A DNA stretch of 14,040 nucleotides from Selenomonas sp. (GCA_003518745.1 DOYB01000129.1:1-14040), one strand, 5' to 3'. Shown: positions 1 to 8,393, numbered from the stretch's first letter. Translations and numbers: made by a program. Notes: a model not told the origin generated them from the sequence alone.

Positions 1-207
1 CCCCTATTAATCCGCGAGATATTCTCAATCATTCAGGATATCAATCGTACAGGCACCACCATCCTGCTAGTGGAGCAGAACGCAAACATGGCACTTTCAA
101 TAGCGAACCGCGCCTATGTACTTGAAACGGGACGCATCACCCTTTCCGGTGATGCCCAGAAACTGGCTGCCAGTGAGGAAGTCAGAAAAGCATACCTTGG
201 AGGCTGA
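1..207 (+). CDS. livF: Branched-chain amino acid ABC transporter ATP-binding protein LivF (3' end only)
   Basis: This is the last 68 codons of an ABC ATPase cut by the left edge of the window, read in frame 1 and ending with TGA at 205-207. The visible protein runs from PLLIREIF through TTILLVEQNANMAL and AYVLETGRITLSG to a KAYLGG end. The H-loop position carries Gln in LVEQN, and the EQNANMAL and YLGG signatures are typical of LivF rather than LivG. In the family, LivF and LivG are the two cytoplasmic ATPases that power LivHM-mediated import of leucine, isoleucine and valine, with LivK or LivJ as the binding protein. Walker A, the signature motif and Walker B lie outside the window. The ribosome binding site of the next gene is embedded in its last codons. 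Confidence 0.9.
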   Translation, partial: PLLIREIFSIIQDINRTGTTILLVEQNANMALSIANRAYVLETGRITLSGDAQKLAASEEVRKAYLGG

Positions 208-209
208 AC

Positions 210-1580
210 ATGGAACAGAAAAGAAACGGATCCCTTGCAGGTTTTCTCATTCCGTCCATCATCGGTATCGTTCTCTTTATGGTACCGGTCCAATATGACG
301 GAAGCTGGACAGTTGTGGTCAAGATTATTGCCGACCTCATCAGTCAGTCCATCAGTGATTTCCTGCCCATACTCTGCCTGATGGTCGTCACGACCTCTGC
401 GGTGCTGGGAGTACTATCTCTCAGCAAACCAACTCTTCTTACCACCTACCCGATAGTGGACGCTACATTTTCCACCACAAAGGTCTGGGCCGTCATCAGA
501 ATCCTGGGCGCCATCTTCATCTGGCTCACATATCTGGGCGTTGACGCGGATGAGAACAGCACCGGCATCATTCACATGATTACCGAAAGCGGAGCAGGCG
601 GCTTCGTTCTCAATGACCTTCTCACGGTTCTGGTAATCATATTCTTCCTGGCGGGGGTACTCCTGCCAATGCTTTTGGACTTCGGTCTATTGGAGTTCAT
701 AGGAGCGCTTCTCACCAAGGTCATGCGCCCCCTGTTCACCATTCCCGGCCGCGCCGCCGTTGACTGTATCACCTCATGGATAGGTGACGGTACTCTGGGA
801 GTCATGCTGACTGCCAATCAATATGAAAGCGGCTATTATTCCAAGCGTGAGGCCGCGATCATATCCACTACCTTCTCCGCCGTATCCATAACCTTCAGCA
901 TCGTGGTTCTGGCACAGGTTGACCTGATGGAATACTTCGGAGCCTACTACCTGCTCATCTGCGCCATCGGCGTGGTCTGCGCCTTTATTTTACCAAGGGT
1001 TCCTCCACTCTCATGGAAAAAGGATGAGTATCTGGTTGAGGGCAAGGCCATGGGAGAAGACCTGCCGGAAGGTTATACCTCCTCCCTGCAGTACGGTCTG
1101 GCTCTGGCAAAACAGCGTGTAGGAGAGCACAAAGGACTTGGGCAGTTCCTTGAGGGCAGCTTCAAGAATGCCGCTGGCATGTGGTTCGGCGTTCTTCCCG
1201 TTGTTATGTGCATAGGAACCATTGCCCTGGTGCTTGCAAACAACACAAGCATATTCGAAGTTCTTGGACTTCCTTTCCTGCCGCTGCTGAATTTCCTGGA
1301 TGTGCCTGAGGCCGCGGAGGCCTCCAAAACCATGATAGTGGGCTTCACGGATATGTTCACTCCATCCATACTTGCAGCCAGCAACATCACCAGTCCTATG
1401 ACAAAGTTCATAGTTGCTGTAATCTCCGTTACACAGCTCATTTACCTCTCAGAGGTTGGCGGACTTATCCTGGGCTCCAAAATCCCTGTGAGCCTGCCGG
1501 AGCTATTCGTACTCTTCCTGGAGCGCACCATTATCAGTCTCCTGATTGCCGTTCCGGCTGCTCATTGGATTTTCCAATAG
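210..1580 (+). CDS. YjiH family membrane protein (nucleoside-recognition/Gate domain)
   Basis: A 456-residue polytopic membrane protein with hydrophobic segments at roughly residues 8-27, 50-70, 95-112, 135-165, 224-262, 322-345, 395-420 and 430-453. The N-terminal GFLIPSIIGIVLFMVP, the central GDGTLGVMLTANQYESGYY (193-211) and GFTDMFTPSI (378-387) match what I recall of the YjiH family, which carries the Gate domain also found in spore-maturation and nucleoside-transport proteins. Its substrate is not established, so a transport or channel role is inference. The start is ATG at 210, with GGAGG at 198-202 inside the end of livF; the 2-nt gap implies translational coupling with the ABC transporter gene. 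An SLC28-type nucleoside transporter is less likely because the overall pattern fits YjiH better. Confidence 0.8.
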   Translation: MEQKRNGSLAGFLIPSIIGIVLFMVPVQYDGSWTVVVKIIADLISQSISDFLPILCLMVVTTSAVLGVLSLSKPTLLTTYPIVDATFSTTKVWAVIRILGAIFIWLTYLGVDADENSTGIIHMITESGAGGFVLNDLLTVLVIIFFLAGVLLPMLLDFGLLEFIGALLTKVMRPLFTIPGRAAVDCITSWIGDGTLGVMLTANQYESGYYSKREAAIISTTFSAVSITFSIVVLAQVDLMEYFGAYYLLICAIGVVCAFILPRVPPLSWKKDEYLVEGKAMGEDLPEGYTSSLQYGLALAKQRVGEHKGLGQFLEGSFKNAAGMWFGVLPVVMCIGTIALVLANNTSIFEVLGLPFLPLLNFLDVPEAAEASKTMIVGFTDMFTPSILAASNITSPMTKFIVAVISVTQLIYLSEVGGLILGSKIPVSLPELFVLFLERTIISLLIAVPAAHWIFQ

Positions 1581-1628
1581 CCGCGAATTGGGTCCATACA
1601 GAGAAAACACTTTAGAAAATACGTTAAT

Positions 1629-1645
1629 GGCTCATTCTGCGAGCC
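1629..1645 (+). other. Small hairpin just before the CBS-ACT gene
   Basis: GGCTC (1629-1633) and GAGCC (1641-1645) can pair around a 7-base loop directly upstream of the AGGAG ribosome binding site at 1651-1655. No T-run follows, so it is not an intrinsic terminator. It may be an RNA stability or processing element, or chance. No convincing promoter is visible in 1581-1665, so the CBS-ACT gene is probably co-transcribed with the genes before it. Confidence 0.3.
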
Positions 1646-1665
1646 GTAAAAGGAGCGATAATTAA

Positions 1666-2310
1666 ATGTTTGTTGCGACACGTATGACCAAGCATCCCTT
1701 GACAGTAGAACCGAGCGCTACCCTGAATGAAGCTGCCAAGATTATGAAAACCAACCATTTCCACCGCCTGCCGGTGGTGGAGAACGGCAAGCTTGTAGGA
1801 TACTTCAGCGACCGCGACCTTATGCGGGTTTCCCCCTCACCGGCCACCACCCTTTCCCGTTATGAGGTACGTGAGCTTCTGGACAAGCTGACAGTCCGTG
1901 AAATCATGAAGAAGGACGTGGTAACGGTACAGGAATCCGCCACCATAGAGGAAGCGGCTCTCATAATGTACAACCATAAGGTAGGCGGCCTTGCCGTTAT
2001 CAGTGATGTGGGTATGCTGGTGGGCATCATCACGGCTACTGACATCCTCAAGACCTTCGTCGATCTCATGGAACTCAAGGGTGGCAAAACCCGCCTTACC
2101 ATAGAGGTTGATGACAAGGTAGGCGTAGTTCATGACATCGCGGGTGTCTTCGTGGAAAACGGCCTCAGCATAGACAGTCTCATAACCTGCCGTGAGGATT
2201 CAGGTAAATATGAGATAGTAGTGCGAGGGGACGTACCCGATGAGGAAGACCTCAAGAAAAAAATCGAACAAAAGGGCTACCATGTGGTACATACGGTAAA
2301 AATCGGATAA
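1666..2310 (+). CDS. CBS-CBS-ACT domain regulatory protein (AcuB-like)
   Basis: A 214-residue soluble protein with a tandem CBS pair and a C-terminal ACT domain. CBS1 is about residues 7-57 (MTKHPLTVEPSATLNEAA, ending YFSDRDLM). CBS2 is about 79-133 (EIMKKDVVTVQESATIEEAA, ending LVGIITATDILK). The ACT domain is about 143-211 and starts RLTIEVDDKVGVVHDIAGVF. CBS pairs usually bind adenine nucleotides and ACT domains usually bind amino acids, so this looks like a sensor of energy or amino acid state. No output domain is present. AcuB of Bacillus has the same layout, but that does not prove a role in acetoin use here. In many Firmicutes a protein of this kind follows livF, so a link to branched-chain amino acid transport is plausible; that is inference from context. 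AGGAG lies 10 nt before the ATG. Confidence 0.85.
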   Translation: MFVATRMTKHPLTVEPSATLNEAAKIMKTNHFHRLPVVENGKLVGYFSDRDLMRVSPSPATTLSRYEVRELLDKLTVREIMKKDVVTVQESATIEEAALIMYNHKVGGLAVISDVGMLVGIITATDILKTFVDLMELKGGKTRLTIEVDDKVGVVHDIAGVFVENGLSIDSLITCREDSGKYEIVVRGDVPDEEDLKKKIEQKGYHVVHTVKIG

Positions 2311-2314
2311 TAAG

Positions 2315-2349
2315 AGGACTGCGGCATTTTAGATTGCCGCAGTCCTTTT
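2315..2349 (+). terminator. Intrinsic terminator after the CBS-ACT gene, shared with convergent thiE
   Basis: A perfect 12-bp stem (AGGACTGCGGCA at 2315-2326 with TGCCGCAGTCCT at 2335-2346) closes an 8-base loop and runs into TTTT on the plus strand. It begins 5 nt after the stop of the CBS-ACT gene. On the minus strand the same stem lies 19 nt past the thiE stop but is followed only by CTTATTATCC, so it may also terminate the thiE transcript, less efficiently. Confidence 0.9.
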
Positions 2350-2364
2350 CCGTTGCGATATATT

Positions 2365-3069
2365 TTATTTACCTTGTCCGGCTTTCCATGCCCCTGCCAG
2401 TTCTTTTGCCGCTTTCTCGGGGTTGTCCGCCCCTGCTACGGCCGAAACCACGAAGAAACCGTCCACACCGGTTCCCGCAAGCTCCGGTATGTCAGCCAGC
2501 TTGACGCCGCCTCCGACCACCACCGGAATTGGACTCAGCCGCGCAAGCTCCCTAAGCTCATCAAAGGTTCTGGTCACAACATTCCCTGAGCTGTCCCTGC
2601 CGCAGTCAGGCTTGGTATCCGTCTCATGCAGGGGACCTGCGCCGAAGTAGTCAACCCCGCTGGTGTCAGTGGTCTTCACGTATTCCAGCAATTCATCAGT
2701 GCGGGCAGAGAGCCCCACAATGCTCTCATTCCCCAGCAGCTTTCTGCATACTTCCACCGGTATATCTGACTGCCCCACATGGATGCCATCCACCTTTATG
2801 CCCTGCATACGGGCTGCCAATACCACGTCCAATCTATCATCCACAACCAGAGCTACCCTGTCTGAACCTTGGTTTTCCTCAATAACCTTGGCTGCTTTTC
2901 CGGTACATTCTATTAGTTCCCTTGCCGAAGCCACCTTGGAACGGATCTGCACACAGGTAAAGCCGCCCCTTACAGCCGCCCCCACGATATCCTCCACGGG
3001 ACGCCCAAGGGTATTTTCAGGCCCTACCACCAAATATGCGGAGATATCCAAATTGTCCCTTATGCTCAT
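2365..3069 (-). CDS. thiE: Thiamine-phosphate synthase ThiE
   Basis: ThiE condenses hydroxymethylpyrimidine diphosphate with hydroxyethylthiazole phosphate to give thiamine phosphate. The 234-residue protein shows the family motifs in order: VQIRSK near residue 40, VDDRLDV near 97, GIHVGQSDIP near 115, VGLSA, then DYFGAGPLHETDTKPD with the TxTKxD phosphate and pyrimidine contact region, PVVVGGGV, and VDGFFVVSAVAGADNP. Length is slightly above the usual ~210-220 because of a short insert (GRDSSGNVV) after TKPD. The ATG overlaps the TGA of the upstream gene in an ATGA (3066-3069), which indicates translational coupling. It is the last gene of the minus-strand run, and its HET-P substrate would come from ThiM two genes upstream. 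No thiD or thiC is in the window, so the HMP-PP supply must be encoded elsewhere. Confidence 0.95.
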   Translation of the reverse strand: MSIRDNLDISAYLVVGPENTLGRPVEDIVGAAVRGGFTCVQIRSKVASARELIECTGKAAKVIEENQGSDRVALVVDDRLDVVLAARMQGIKVDGIHVGQSDIPVEVCRKLLGNESIVGLSARTDELLEYVKTTDTSGVDYFGAGPLHETDTKPDCGRDSSGNVVTRTFDELRELARLSPIPVVVGGGVKLADIPELAGTGVDGFFVVSAVAGADNPEKAAKELAGAWKAGQGK

Positions 3070-3371
3070 TTCTCCGCCCCCAGTATATTATTCACCTTTT
3101 CCGGTTTAGACTCCATCATATTGGTATAACCCGGACGTATATCCGCTTTCAGCACCACCTCGGTGCGGATTCCCTTTTCAGCCAGCACGAAGGTAGCCTT
3201 CTTCACTACCGCCATGACCTCATCCCACTCTCCCTCAATCTCGGTAAACATGGAATTTGTCCGATTGGGAAGCCCTGAGGCCCTTATCACTCGGATTACC
3301 TCCGCCACCTCTTTTGAAAGCTCCTCCCCTGTGCCACATGGGGCAATCGCGACTGCTATCAACGTATTCAT
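3066..3371 (-). CDS. MTH1187/YkoF-type thiamine-binding protein (PF01910, former DUF77)
   Basis: A 101-residue protein starting MNTLIAVAIAPCGTG and continuing with IRVIRASGLPNRTNSMFTEIEGEWDEVMAVV. This agrees with the small ferredoxin-like family once called DUF77 and now described as thiamine-binding; family members such as MTH1187 and the YkoF type bind thiamine or its HMP moiety. The likely job here is to bind a thiamine precursor in the cytoplasm, supported by its position between thiM and thiE. Enzymatic activity is not expected. Its ATG has GGAGG close upstream and lies 12 nt after the thiM stop. Its TGA overlaps the thiE ATG. The molecular role in salvage (buffering, sensing or handing over substrate) is not settled by the sequence. 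Confidence 0.85.
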   Translation of the reverse strand: MNTLIAVAIAPCGTGEELSKEVAEVIRVIRASGLPNRTNSMFTEIEGEWDEVMAVVKKATFVLAEKGIRTEVVLKADIRPGYTNMMESKPEKVNNILGAEK

Positions 3372-3383
3372 GTAGGTTCCTCC

Positions 3384-4214
3384 TCATGCTTTCTCTATGC
3401 GAAGCGGATTATCCGCTATGTCCTCCGCGGTTGCAAGGTAAAGCTCATCTATGAACCGTACCTGAAAACTCGCAGGCCCTTGTGCTTTCTGCTCCGCTCT
3501 TGTTCCCGCCAGATTGTATACTGCTGTACCTGTAAGAGCCGCGATAAAGGGTTCCGCCTGAGCCGCGTACACCGCCATCACGCCTCCCAATGAGCAGCCC
3601 GCTCCGGTTATCTTGGGCATGAAATGAGAGCCGCCCTCAGAGTACGCCAGCAAATTTCCATCAGTAACCAGATCCACCGGGCCTGAAACCGCCACAGCGC
3701 CCTTGATATGACGGGCAACTGCCACTGCCGCGTTACGGGCTGACTCCACCTCATCAGTGGAGTCCACACCCCTGACTCCTCCCGCTGCCCCGCCTGTCAA
3801 GTTCCAAAGCTTAGCCAGCGCGAGAATCTCAGAGGCATTTCCCCTGACTATCGAAGGTGGACAGTTCGCGAACTGAAGGAGAACACTTTCCCGAAGGGCT
3901 CCTATGCCTATGCCCACGGGGTCCAGCACCCAAGGCCTTTTTTCATCGGCCAGCTTTCGTGCCGTTCTGGGAAGAGTCTCAGCATAAACCGGAAACATTG
4001 TCCCCATGTTTATGTACATAGCCCCTCCCAACTGAGCCATTCCCTCTCCCTCGTCAGGGAGATAAACCATTGCCGCGGAACCACCCACGGCAAGCTGGGC
4101 GTTGGCCACGAAATTTATCGTCACCGTATTGGTGATGGAAGGAGCCACAGGATTATTCTCCCGAACAGCCTTCACCGCCCCAATGATTTTCTTCTGAACC
4201 TCTTCCTTTGTCAT
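3384..4214 (-). CDS. thiM: Hydroxyethylthiazole kinase ThiM
   Basis: ThiM phosphorylates 4-methyl-5-(2-hydroxyethyl)thiazole, allowing salvage of the thiazole half of thiamine. The 276-residue ribokinase-fold protein shows ITNTVTINFVAN (27-38), YINMGTM (67-73), WVLDPVGIG (95-103), IVRGNASEILAL (122-133), GGVRGVDSTD (145-154), AVSGPVDLVTDG (175-186) and MPKITGAGCSLGG (199-211). Cys207 corresponds to the active-site cysteine of the TGTGC motif. Two motifs differ from the common form: TGAGC instead of TGTGC, and AVGGSAAM (42-49) instead of the usual GASPxM. I still regard it as functional because all other motifs are intact. The start is ATG at 4214 with GGGGAGG upstream. It lies 25 nt after recD2, which leaves no room for a TPP riboswitch directly in front. 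Confidence 0.92.
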   Translation of the reverse strand: MTKEEVQKKIIGAVKAVRENNPVAPSITNTVTINFVANAQLAVGGSAAMVYLPDEGEGMAQLGGAMYINMGTMFPVYAETLPRTARKLADEKRPWVLDPVGIGIGALRESVLLQFANCPPSIVRGNASEILALAKLWNLTGGAAGGVRGVDSTDEVESARNAAVAVARHIKGAVAVSGPVDLVTDGNLLAYSEGGSHFMPKITGAGCSLGGVMAVYAAQAEPFIAALTGTAVYNLAGTRAEQKAQGPASFQVRFIDELYLATAEDIADNPLRIEKA

Positions 4215-4239
4215 TTACAAGTCCTCCCCTGCTCCAAAG

Positions 4240-6435
4240 TCAGTCATTCAATTTCCCTGCCAACCGCTCTGCCAAAAGGGTGTACCGTTTCCGCATACGG
4301 TCATTCTCCACCGCGGTATTAAGCGCAGCCTTTGTCCCAAGCAATACTACCATCTTCTTTGCCCTTGTAACTGCCGTATAAAGGAGATTGCGCTGAAGCA
4401 TAATATGATGCCCCGGTACCAGTGGCAGGATAACGACAGGATATTCACTGCCCTGGCTCTTATGGACACTCATGGCATAGGCAAGCTGCAATTCTCCGAG
4501 CTCATTACGTTCATAGTCCACGCTGTCCTCTCCGAACAGCACCGTCACATGCTCAGACTCCATATCCGAGATAAAGCCTATGTCCCCGTTGAACACACCC
4601 TTGTTATAGTCATTCTTGGTCTGCATCACCTTATCCCCAAGCCGGAAGGTCTGAAAGCTGTTCACGAATTCCGCTTTTGTCGGTGCCGCGGGATTGAGCG
4701 CCGCTTGAAGTCTTCGGTTCAGATTATCCACCCCGCACTCCTGACGATGCATGGGGGAAAGCACCTGAATATCCTGCATGGCATCAAAGCCCACAGCCGG
4801 CAGGACTTCCGCGCAAAGCTCCACTATGGCATCCGTCACAAGGGCGGCATCATCAATTTCCAGAAAATGGAAGTCACCATCCTCCTTGCAGATTGGCAGT
4901 CTTCCACCGTTTATGGCATGTGCATTCACCACAATGGTGCTGTTCTCATCCTGACGGAAGATTTCCTTCAGTCTTACGCTGGGCAATGCCTTTGAACGAA
5001 GGATATCCCTGAGAACCGAGCCCGGACCAACAGCAGGAAGCTGATCCACGTCCCCCACCAGTATCACATGACAGCCATCTGGCACCGCCTCTAGGAAATG
5101 CCTCATAAGCACTATATCCATCATGGATACCTCATCCAAAATGATGGCATCCGCCTCCAGCTGCTCATCCTCGCCCCTGAGGAACTCCGCGCCCGCGGGA
5201 CCGCCCTGAGCCTCAAGCATACGGTGTACAGTCACGGCCCTATGCCCCGAAGTCTCCGCGAGGCGCTTAGCGGCCCGTCCGGTAGGCGCACCCAGCAGGA
5301 CCTGAAGCCCCTGCTGCTTAAGAAGGCCTATCATACCCCGAATCACGGTTGTCTTGCCTGTACCGGGGCCTCCCGTCAATACGAAAACCCCTTCCTCCAG
5401 CACCGACTTCAAAGCTATTCGTTGAAGATTTGCCAGCCGCAATCCGTTTGAGCGCTCCCATTTCCTCACCAATACCTCAGGCTCTTCCACCGAAAGGGGA
5501 TGCGCTTCCTTTTGAATGGCAAGCAGTCTTTCGGCAACACGCCGTTCAGCATGGTAAAGATATGGAGGATATATAAGAGTTTCTCCCCCTAGTTGCTCCA
5601 TGATAAGCCTTTCCCTGTCCAGCTGCTCCTTAAGTATCTCCCAGACCTTGTCCTTGTCAACCCCAAGGAGCGAAGCAGATCGCTCTACCAGTGAATCCTC
5701 GGGCATGCAGCAATGTCCCGATGCTGCTATCTTTGAGAGCGCGTAATCTATGCCGGCCGCGATTCTGGCCGCTGAATCCTTTTCCATGCCATTGGCTGCC
5801 GCGATGGCATCAGCCGTTGTAAAACCGATACCATCTATATCCCTCGCAAGCTGATAGGGCTTATTTTCCAGTACCCCAAGAGCCATTGATCCGTATTCCT
5901 TCAATATGCGTCCCGCGAAGGTTCCGGAAATACCATGGGATTCCAGCCACAGCATGACATCCTTCAGCTCGTACTGTTTCCGGTAAGATGAGCTGATCTT
6001 TTCCATGGTTTTCTGTCCTATGCCGGAAACCTCCATCAAACGGCGAGGATGCTGCTCGATAATGTCCAAAGACTTCTCGCCAAATTTCTGCACGATACGC
6101 TGAGCCATTGCGGGACCCAGCCCATCTATGGCTCCCGATGCCAGAAAACGTTCAATGCCGTCAGTGCTGGTGGGCGCGGAAATTTTCATTCTTGAAGCCT
6201 TGAACTGTTCTCCAAAACGGGGATGCTGAATCCATGCCCCTTCAAGCTGCACCAGCTGTCCCACCAGGGGCGGCACAGAATTCACCGTTACATTGACCTT
6301 GCCCTGCTGTCCCTTGGGACGCAGGCGCAAAACCGCGAATTTCCCGTCATCGCTGGCAAAGACAATACTCTCCACCACACCCTCAAGTGTGCTGCCCACC
6401 TGCTCCATTCCCGGCAGTTGAGTTTGCTCCATCAC
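4240..6435 (-). CDS. recD2: ATP-dependent RecD2-like DNA helicase
   Basis: A superfamily 1B 5'-3' DNA helicase of the RecD2 (YrrC) type, which acts in replication-fork and DNA repair without RecBC. The 731-residue protein has an OB-like N-terminus (16-85), helix-hairpin-helix repeats (IDGLGPAMAQRI 103-114, VSGIGQKTMEKI 136-147, IDGIGFTTADAI 200-211), Walker A GGPGTGKTT (355-363), Walker B IILDEVSM (431-438), motif III GDVDQLP (461-467), IFRQ (492-495), HKSQGSE (658-664) and TAVTRAKK (687-694). Length is normal for the family. Two starts are possible: GTG at 6435 or ATG at 6432, with GGAGG 6 and 9 nt upstream respectively; the ATG is at least as likely. It begins 1 nt after the ABC-F stop, so coupled translation is expected. 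Confidence 0.95.
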   Translation of the reverse strand: MMEQTQLPGMEQVGSTLEGVVESIVFASDDGKFAVLRLRPKGQQGKVNVTVNSVPPLVGQLVQLEGAWIQHPRFGEQFKASRMKISAPTSTDGIERFLASGAIDGLGPAMAQRIVQKFGEKSLDIIEQHPRRLMEVSGIGQKTMEKISSSYRKQYELKDVMLWLESHGISGTFAGRILKEYGSMALGVLENKPYQLARDIDGIGFTTADAIAAANGMEKDSAARIAAGIDYALSKIAASGHCCMPEDSLVERSASLLGVDKDKVWEILKEQLDRERLIMEQLGGETLIYPPYLYHAERRVAERLLAIQKEAHPLSVEEPEVLVRKWERSNGLRLANLQRIALKSVLEEGVFVLTGGPGTGKTTVIRGMIGLLKQQGLQVLLGAPTGRAAKRLAETSGHRAVTVHRMLEAQGGPAGAEFLRGEDEQLEADAIILDEVSMMDIVLMRHFLEAVPDGCHVILVGDVDQLPAVGPGSVLRDILRSKALPSVRLKEIFRQDENSTIVVNAHAINGGRLPICKEDGDFHFLEIDDAALVTDAIVELCAEVLPAVGFDAMQDIQVLSPMHRQECGVDNLNRRLQAALNPAAPTKAEFVNSFQTFRLGDKVMQTKNDYNKGVFNGDIGFISDMESEHVTVLFGEDSVDYERNELGELQLAYAMSVHKSQGSEYPVVILPLVPGHHIMLQRNLLYTAVTRAKKMVVLLGTKAALNTAVENDRMRKRYTLLAERLAGKLND

Positions 6436-6436
6436 T

Positions 6437-8389
6437 TCACGCCTCCGTCAATCGCTCCCATTTCAGATAGCGCTCTTCGATTTCCTTTTCCTTCGCCGCA
6501 TAGGCTTCGGCAATGGCATGGCTTTTCTCAGGGTCTTGCTGCAGTGAAGGATCATTCATTTCATATTCAAGCCCCTTGAGCTCCGCTTCAGCCATGGCAA
6601 TCTCAGCCTCTGCCCGTGAAATAAGCTCCTTACGCTTTTCCACGCTCATGCTCTGGATTTGGCTTCGCTCCGCTTCCGCACGACGTTCCCTTGCATCGGC
6701 ACTTACCTTTGGAACCTCTTCCGGAACCGTTTTCTCATCAAGGTTTGCCTGCTTTTTCCGCTTTACGGTATCCTGCGCTTCATTCTCTTCGGCTTCCTGT
6801 GCCTGAAGCTCCTTCTTCATACGATAGTAGCTATAGTTCCCGTTATATTCCGTAAGCTTGCCATCCATCAGCTCCAGCGTGCAGTTGGATACCCTGTCCA
6901 GAAAATACCTGTCATGTGAAACCGCCAGAAAGGTTCCCGGAAAAGCCATCAGCGCCTCCTCCACAGCCTCCTTTGCGGGAATGTCCAGATGATTCGTGGG
7001 TTCGTCCAAAACAAGGAAATTCGCCCCTGTCAGCATAAGCTTAAGGAAGGCCACCCTTGACTGCTCGCCCCCTGAAAGCTCGCCTATCCTGCGGTAGACA
7101 TCATCGCCATGGAACAGGAATGCTCCCAGATAGCTTCTAGCCTGTTCCTCCGTAGTGCCGAATTCATACAGGATTTCGTCCAGCACCGTCCGTTCCATGT
7201 GCAGACCTTCATGCTGCTGAGAAAAATATCCAACCTTGACCCGGCTGCCCAGTTTCACCCGACCTGTAGGTGACTCCAGTTCCCCAAGAAGAACCCGCAG
7301 AAGGGTAGTTTTTCCGGCTCCATTGGGGCCAACCAGCGCGACGCCATCCCCCTTGCGTATCAAAAGATCCACATGGGAAAAGATTTCTTTCCCGCCAAAG
7401 GCCATGGAAACATCCTCCAGCTCTGCCACCCTCTGAGCACACTCAGACGGAGGATGAAAGGCAAAATAATTAAAGGCTGCTGTTTCAGGGGGCAGCACTA
7501 TACGATCCAAACGGTTTAGCTGACTCTGCCTTCCCCTTGCCTGCTTCGACTTGATACCTGCCCTATAGCGGCGGATATATTCCTCTGTTTTCCTTATGTG
7601 CTCCTGCTGCTTCTCATAGGCTGACTGCAGAGCTGCCCGCCGTTCCGTCTTGACCTTCATGAAATAGGTATAGTTGCCCTCATAGCAGGTCACGGTCTTT
7701 CCCGACAGCTCTATTATACGCGTGGTCACACTATCCAGAAAGCGTCTGTCATGGGAAATGAGCAGCACTCCCCCATGATAATTGGACAAAAAGCCCTCCA
7801 GCCACTCTATCATGTTTATGTCCAGGTGGTTCGTGGGCTCATCCAGGAACAGGAAATCCGGTGCCCTGAGAAGCGCCTTGGCTAAGCATATGCGCGTCTT
7901 CTGGCCACCGGAAAAATGCCTTACATCCTTTTTGAAATCCTCATCCGTGAAACCCAAGCCAAAGGCAACACGCTTGATTCGGCTTTCAAAATCATAGCCT
8001 CCAAGCTGTTCAAAGCGCTCCACCAGGCGTCCGTACTGCCCAAGGACAGCCTCGTCCTCCGAACTGCCTATGCGGCGCTCCATGGCCTCCTTTTCCTTCC
8101 CCAAGGCAATTATATCCTCAAAGGCCCTAAGGAATTCATCATAAAGCGTCCCTTCCCCGAATTCCGACCTCTGCTCCACATAGCCTATGGTGTCTGCCGA
8201 ATCGATCTGAACAGTTCCTCCATCCCATTCCTCCTGCCCCAACAGACAGCGCATGAGGGTGGTCTTCCCCGCGCCGTTAGCGCCTACGAAGCCCACCTTA
8301 TCACCACGCGCCACCTCGAAGCTCGCATCATGGAAAAGCTCCTCTATGCCAAAGGACTTTGCCAGTCCCGTCACCTTGATTTTACCCAA
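6437..8389 (-). CDS. ABC-F family ATP-binding cassette protein (Uup/YdiF type)
   Basis: A soluble protein of 650 residues with two ABC domains and no membrane segment, as in ABC-F proteins that act on ribosomes. Walker A motifs are GANGAGKTT (36-44) and GPNGAGKTT (354-362). Signatures are FSGGQKTR (159-166) and LSGGEQSR (438-445). Walker B plus Glu are FLFLDEP (179-185) and FLVLDEP (458-464). The P-site tRNA interaction linker is about 240-300 and rich in Lys, Arg and Gln. A charged coiled-coil C-terminal domain spans about 525-650, as in Uup and YdiF. A translation-factor role is more likely than antibiotic resistance, but the sequence cannot settle this. The start is TTG at 8389, supported by AAGGTGATC upstream; that ribosome binding site contains the TGA of the LCP gene, 4 nt away. 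Confidence 0.9.
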   Translation of the reverse strand: MGKIKVTGLAKSFGIEELFHDASFEVARGDKVGFVGANGAGKTTLMRCLLGQEEWDGGTVQIDSADTIGYVEQRSEFGEGTLYDEFLRAFEDIIALGKEKEAMERRIGSSEDEAVLGQYGRLVERFEQLGGYDFESRIKRVAFGLGFTDEDFKKDVRHFSGGQKTRICLAKALLRAPDFLFLDEPTNHLDINMIEWLEGFLSNYHGGVLLISHDRRFLDSVTTRIIELSGKTVTCYEGNYTYFMKVKTERRAALQSAYEKQQEHIRKTEEYIRRYRAGIKSKQARGRQSQLNRLDRIVLPPETAAFNYFAFHPPSECAQRVAELEDVSMAFGGKEIFSHVDLLIRKGDGVALVGPNGAGKTTLLRVLLGELESPTGRVKLGSRVKVGYFSQQHEGLHMERTVLDEILYEFGTTEEQARSYLGAFLFHGDDVYRRIGELSGGEQSRVAFLKLMLTGANFLVLDEPTNHLDIPAKEAVEEALMAFPGTFLAVSHDRYFLDRVSNCTLELMDGKLTEYNGNYSYYRMKKELQAQEAEENEAQDTVKRKKQANLDEKTVPEEVPKVSADARERRAEAERSQIQSMSVEKRKELISRAEAEIAMAEAELKGLEYEMNDPSLQQDPEKSHAIAEAYAAKEKEIEERYLKWERLTEA

Positions 8390-8393
8390 AAGA

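Noticed and set aside
4215..4239. Possible TPP riboswitch in front of thiM
   Set aside because: The gap is only 25 nt and holds just the ribosome binding site. No TPP consensus segments such as CTGAGA with the CCTGA block are present.
4405..4995. Plus-strand open frame of 196 codons opposite recD2, and a similar one at 7916-8464 opposite the ABC-F gene
   Set aside because: Both are antisense to intact, motif-complete genes and have no recognisable domain of their own.
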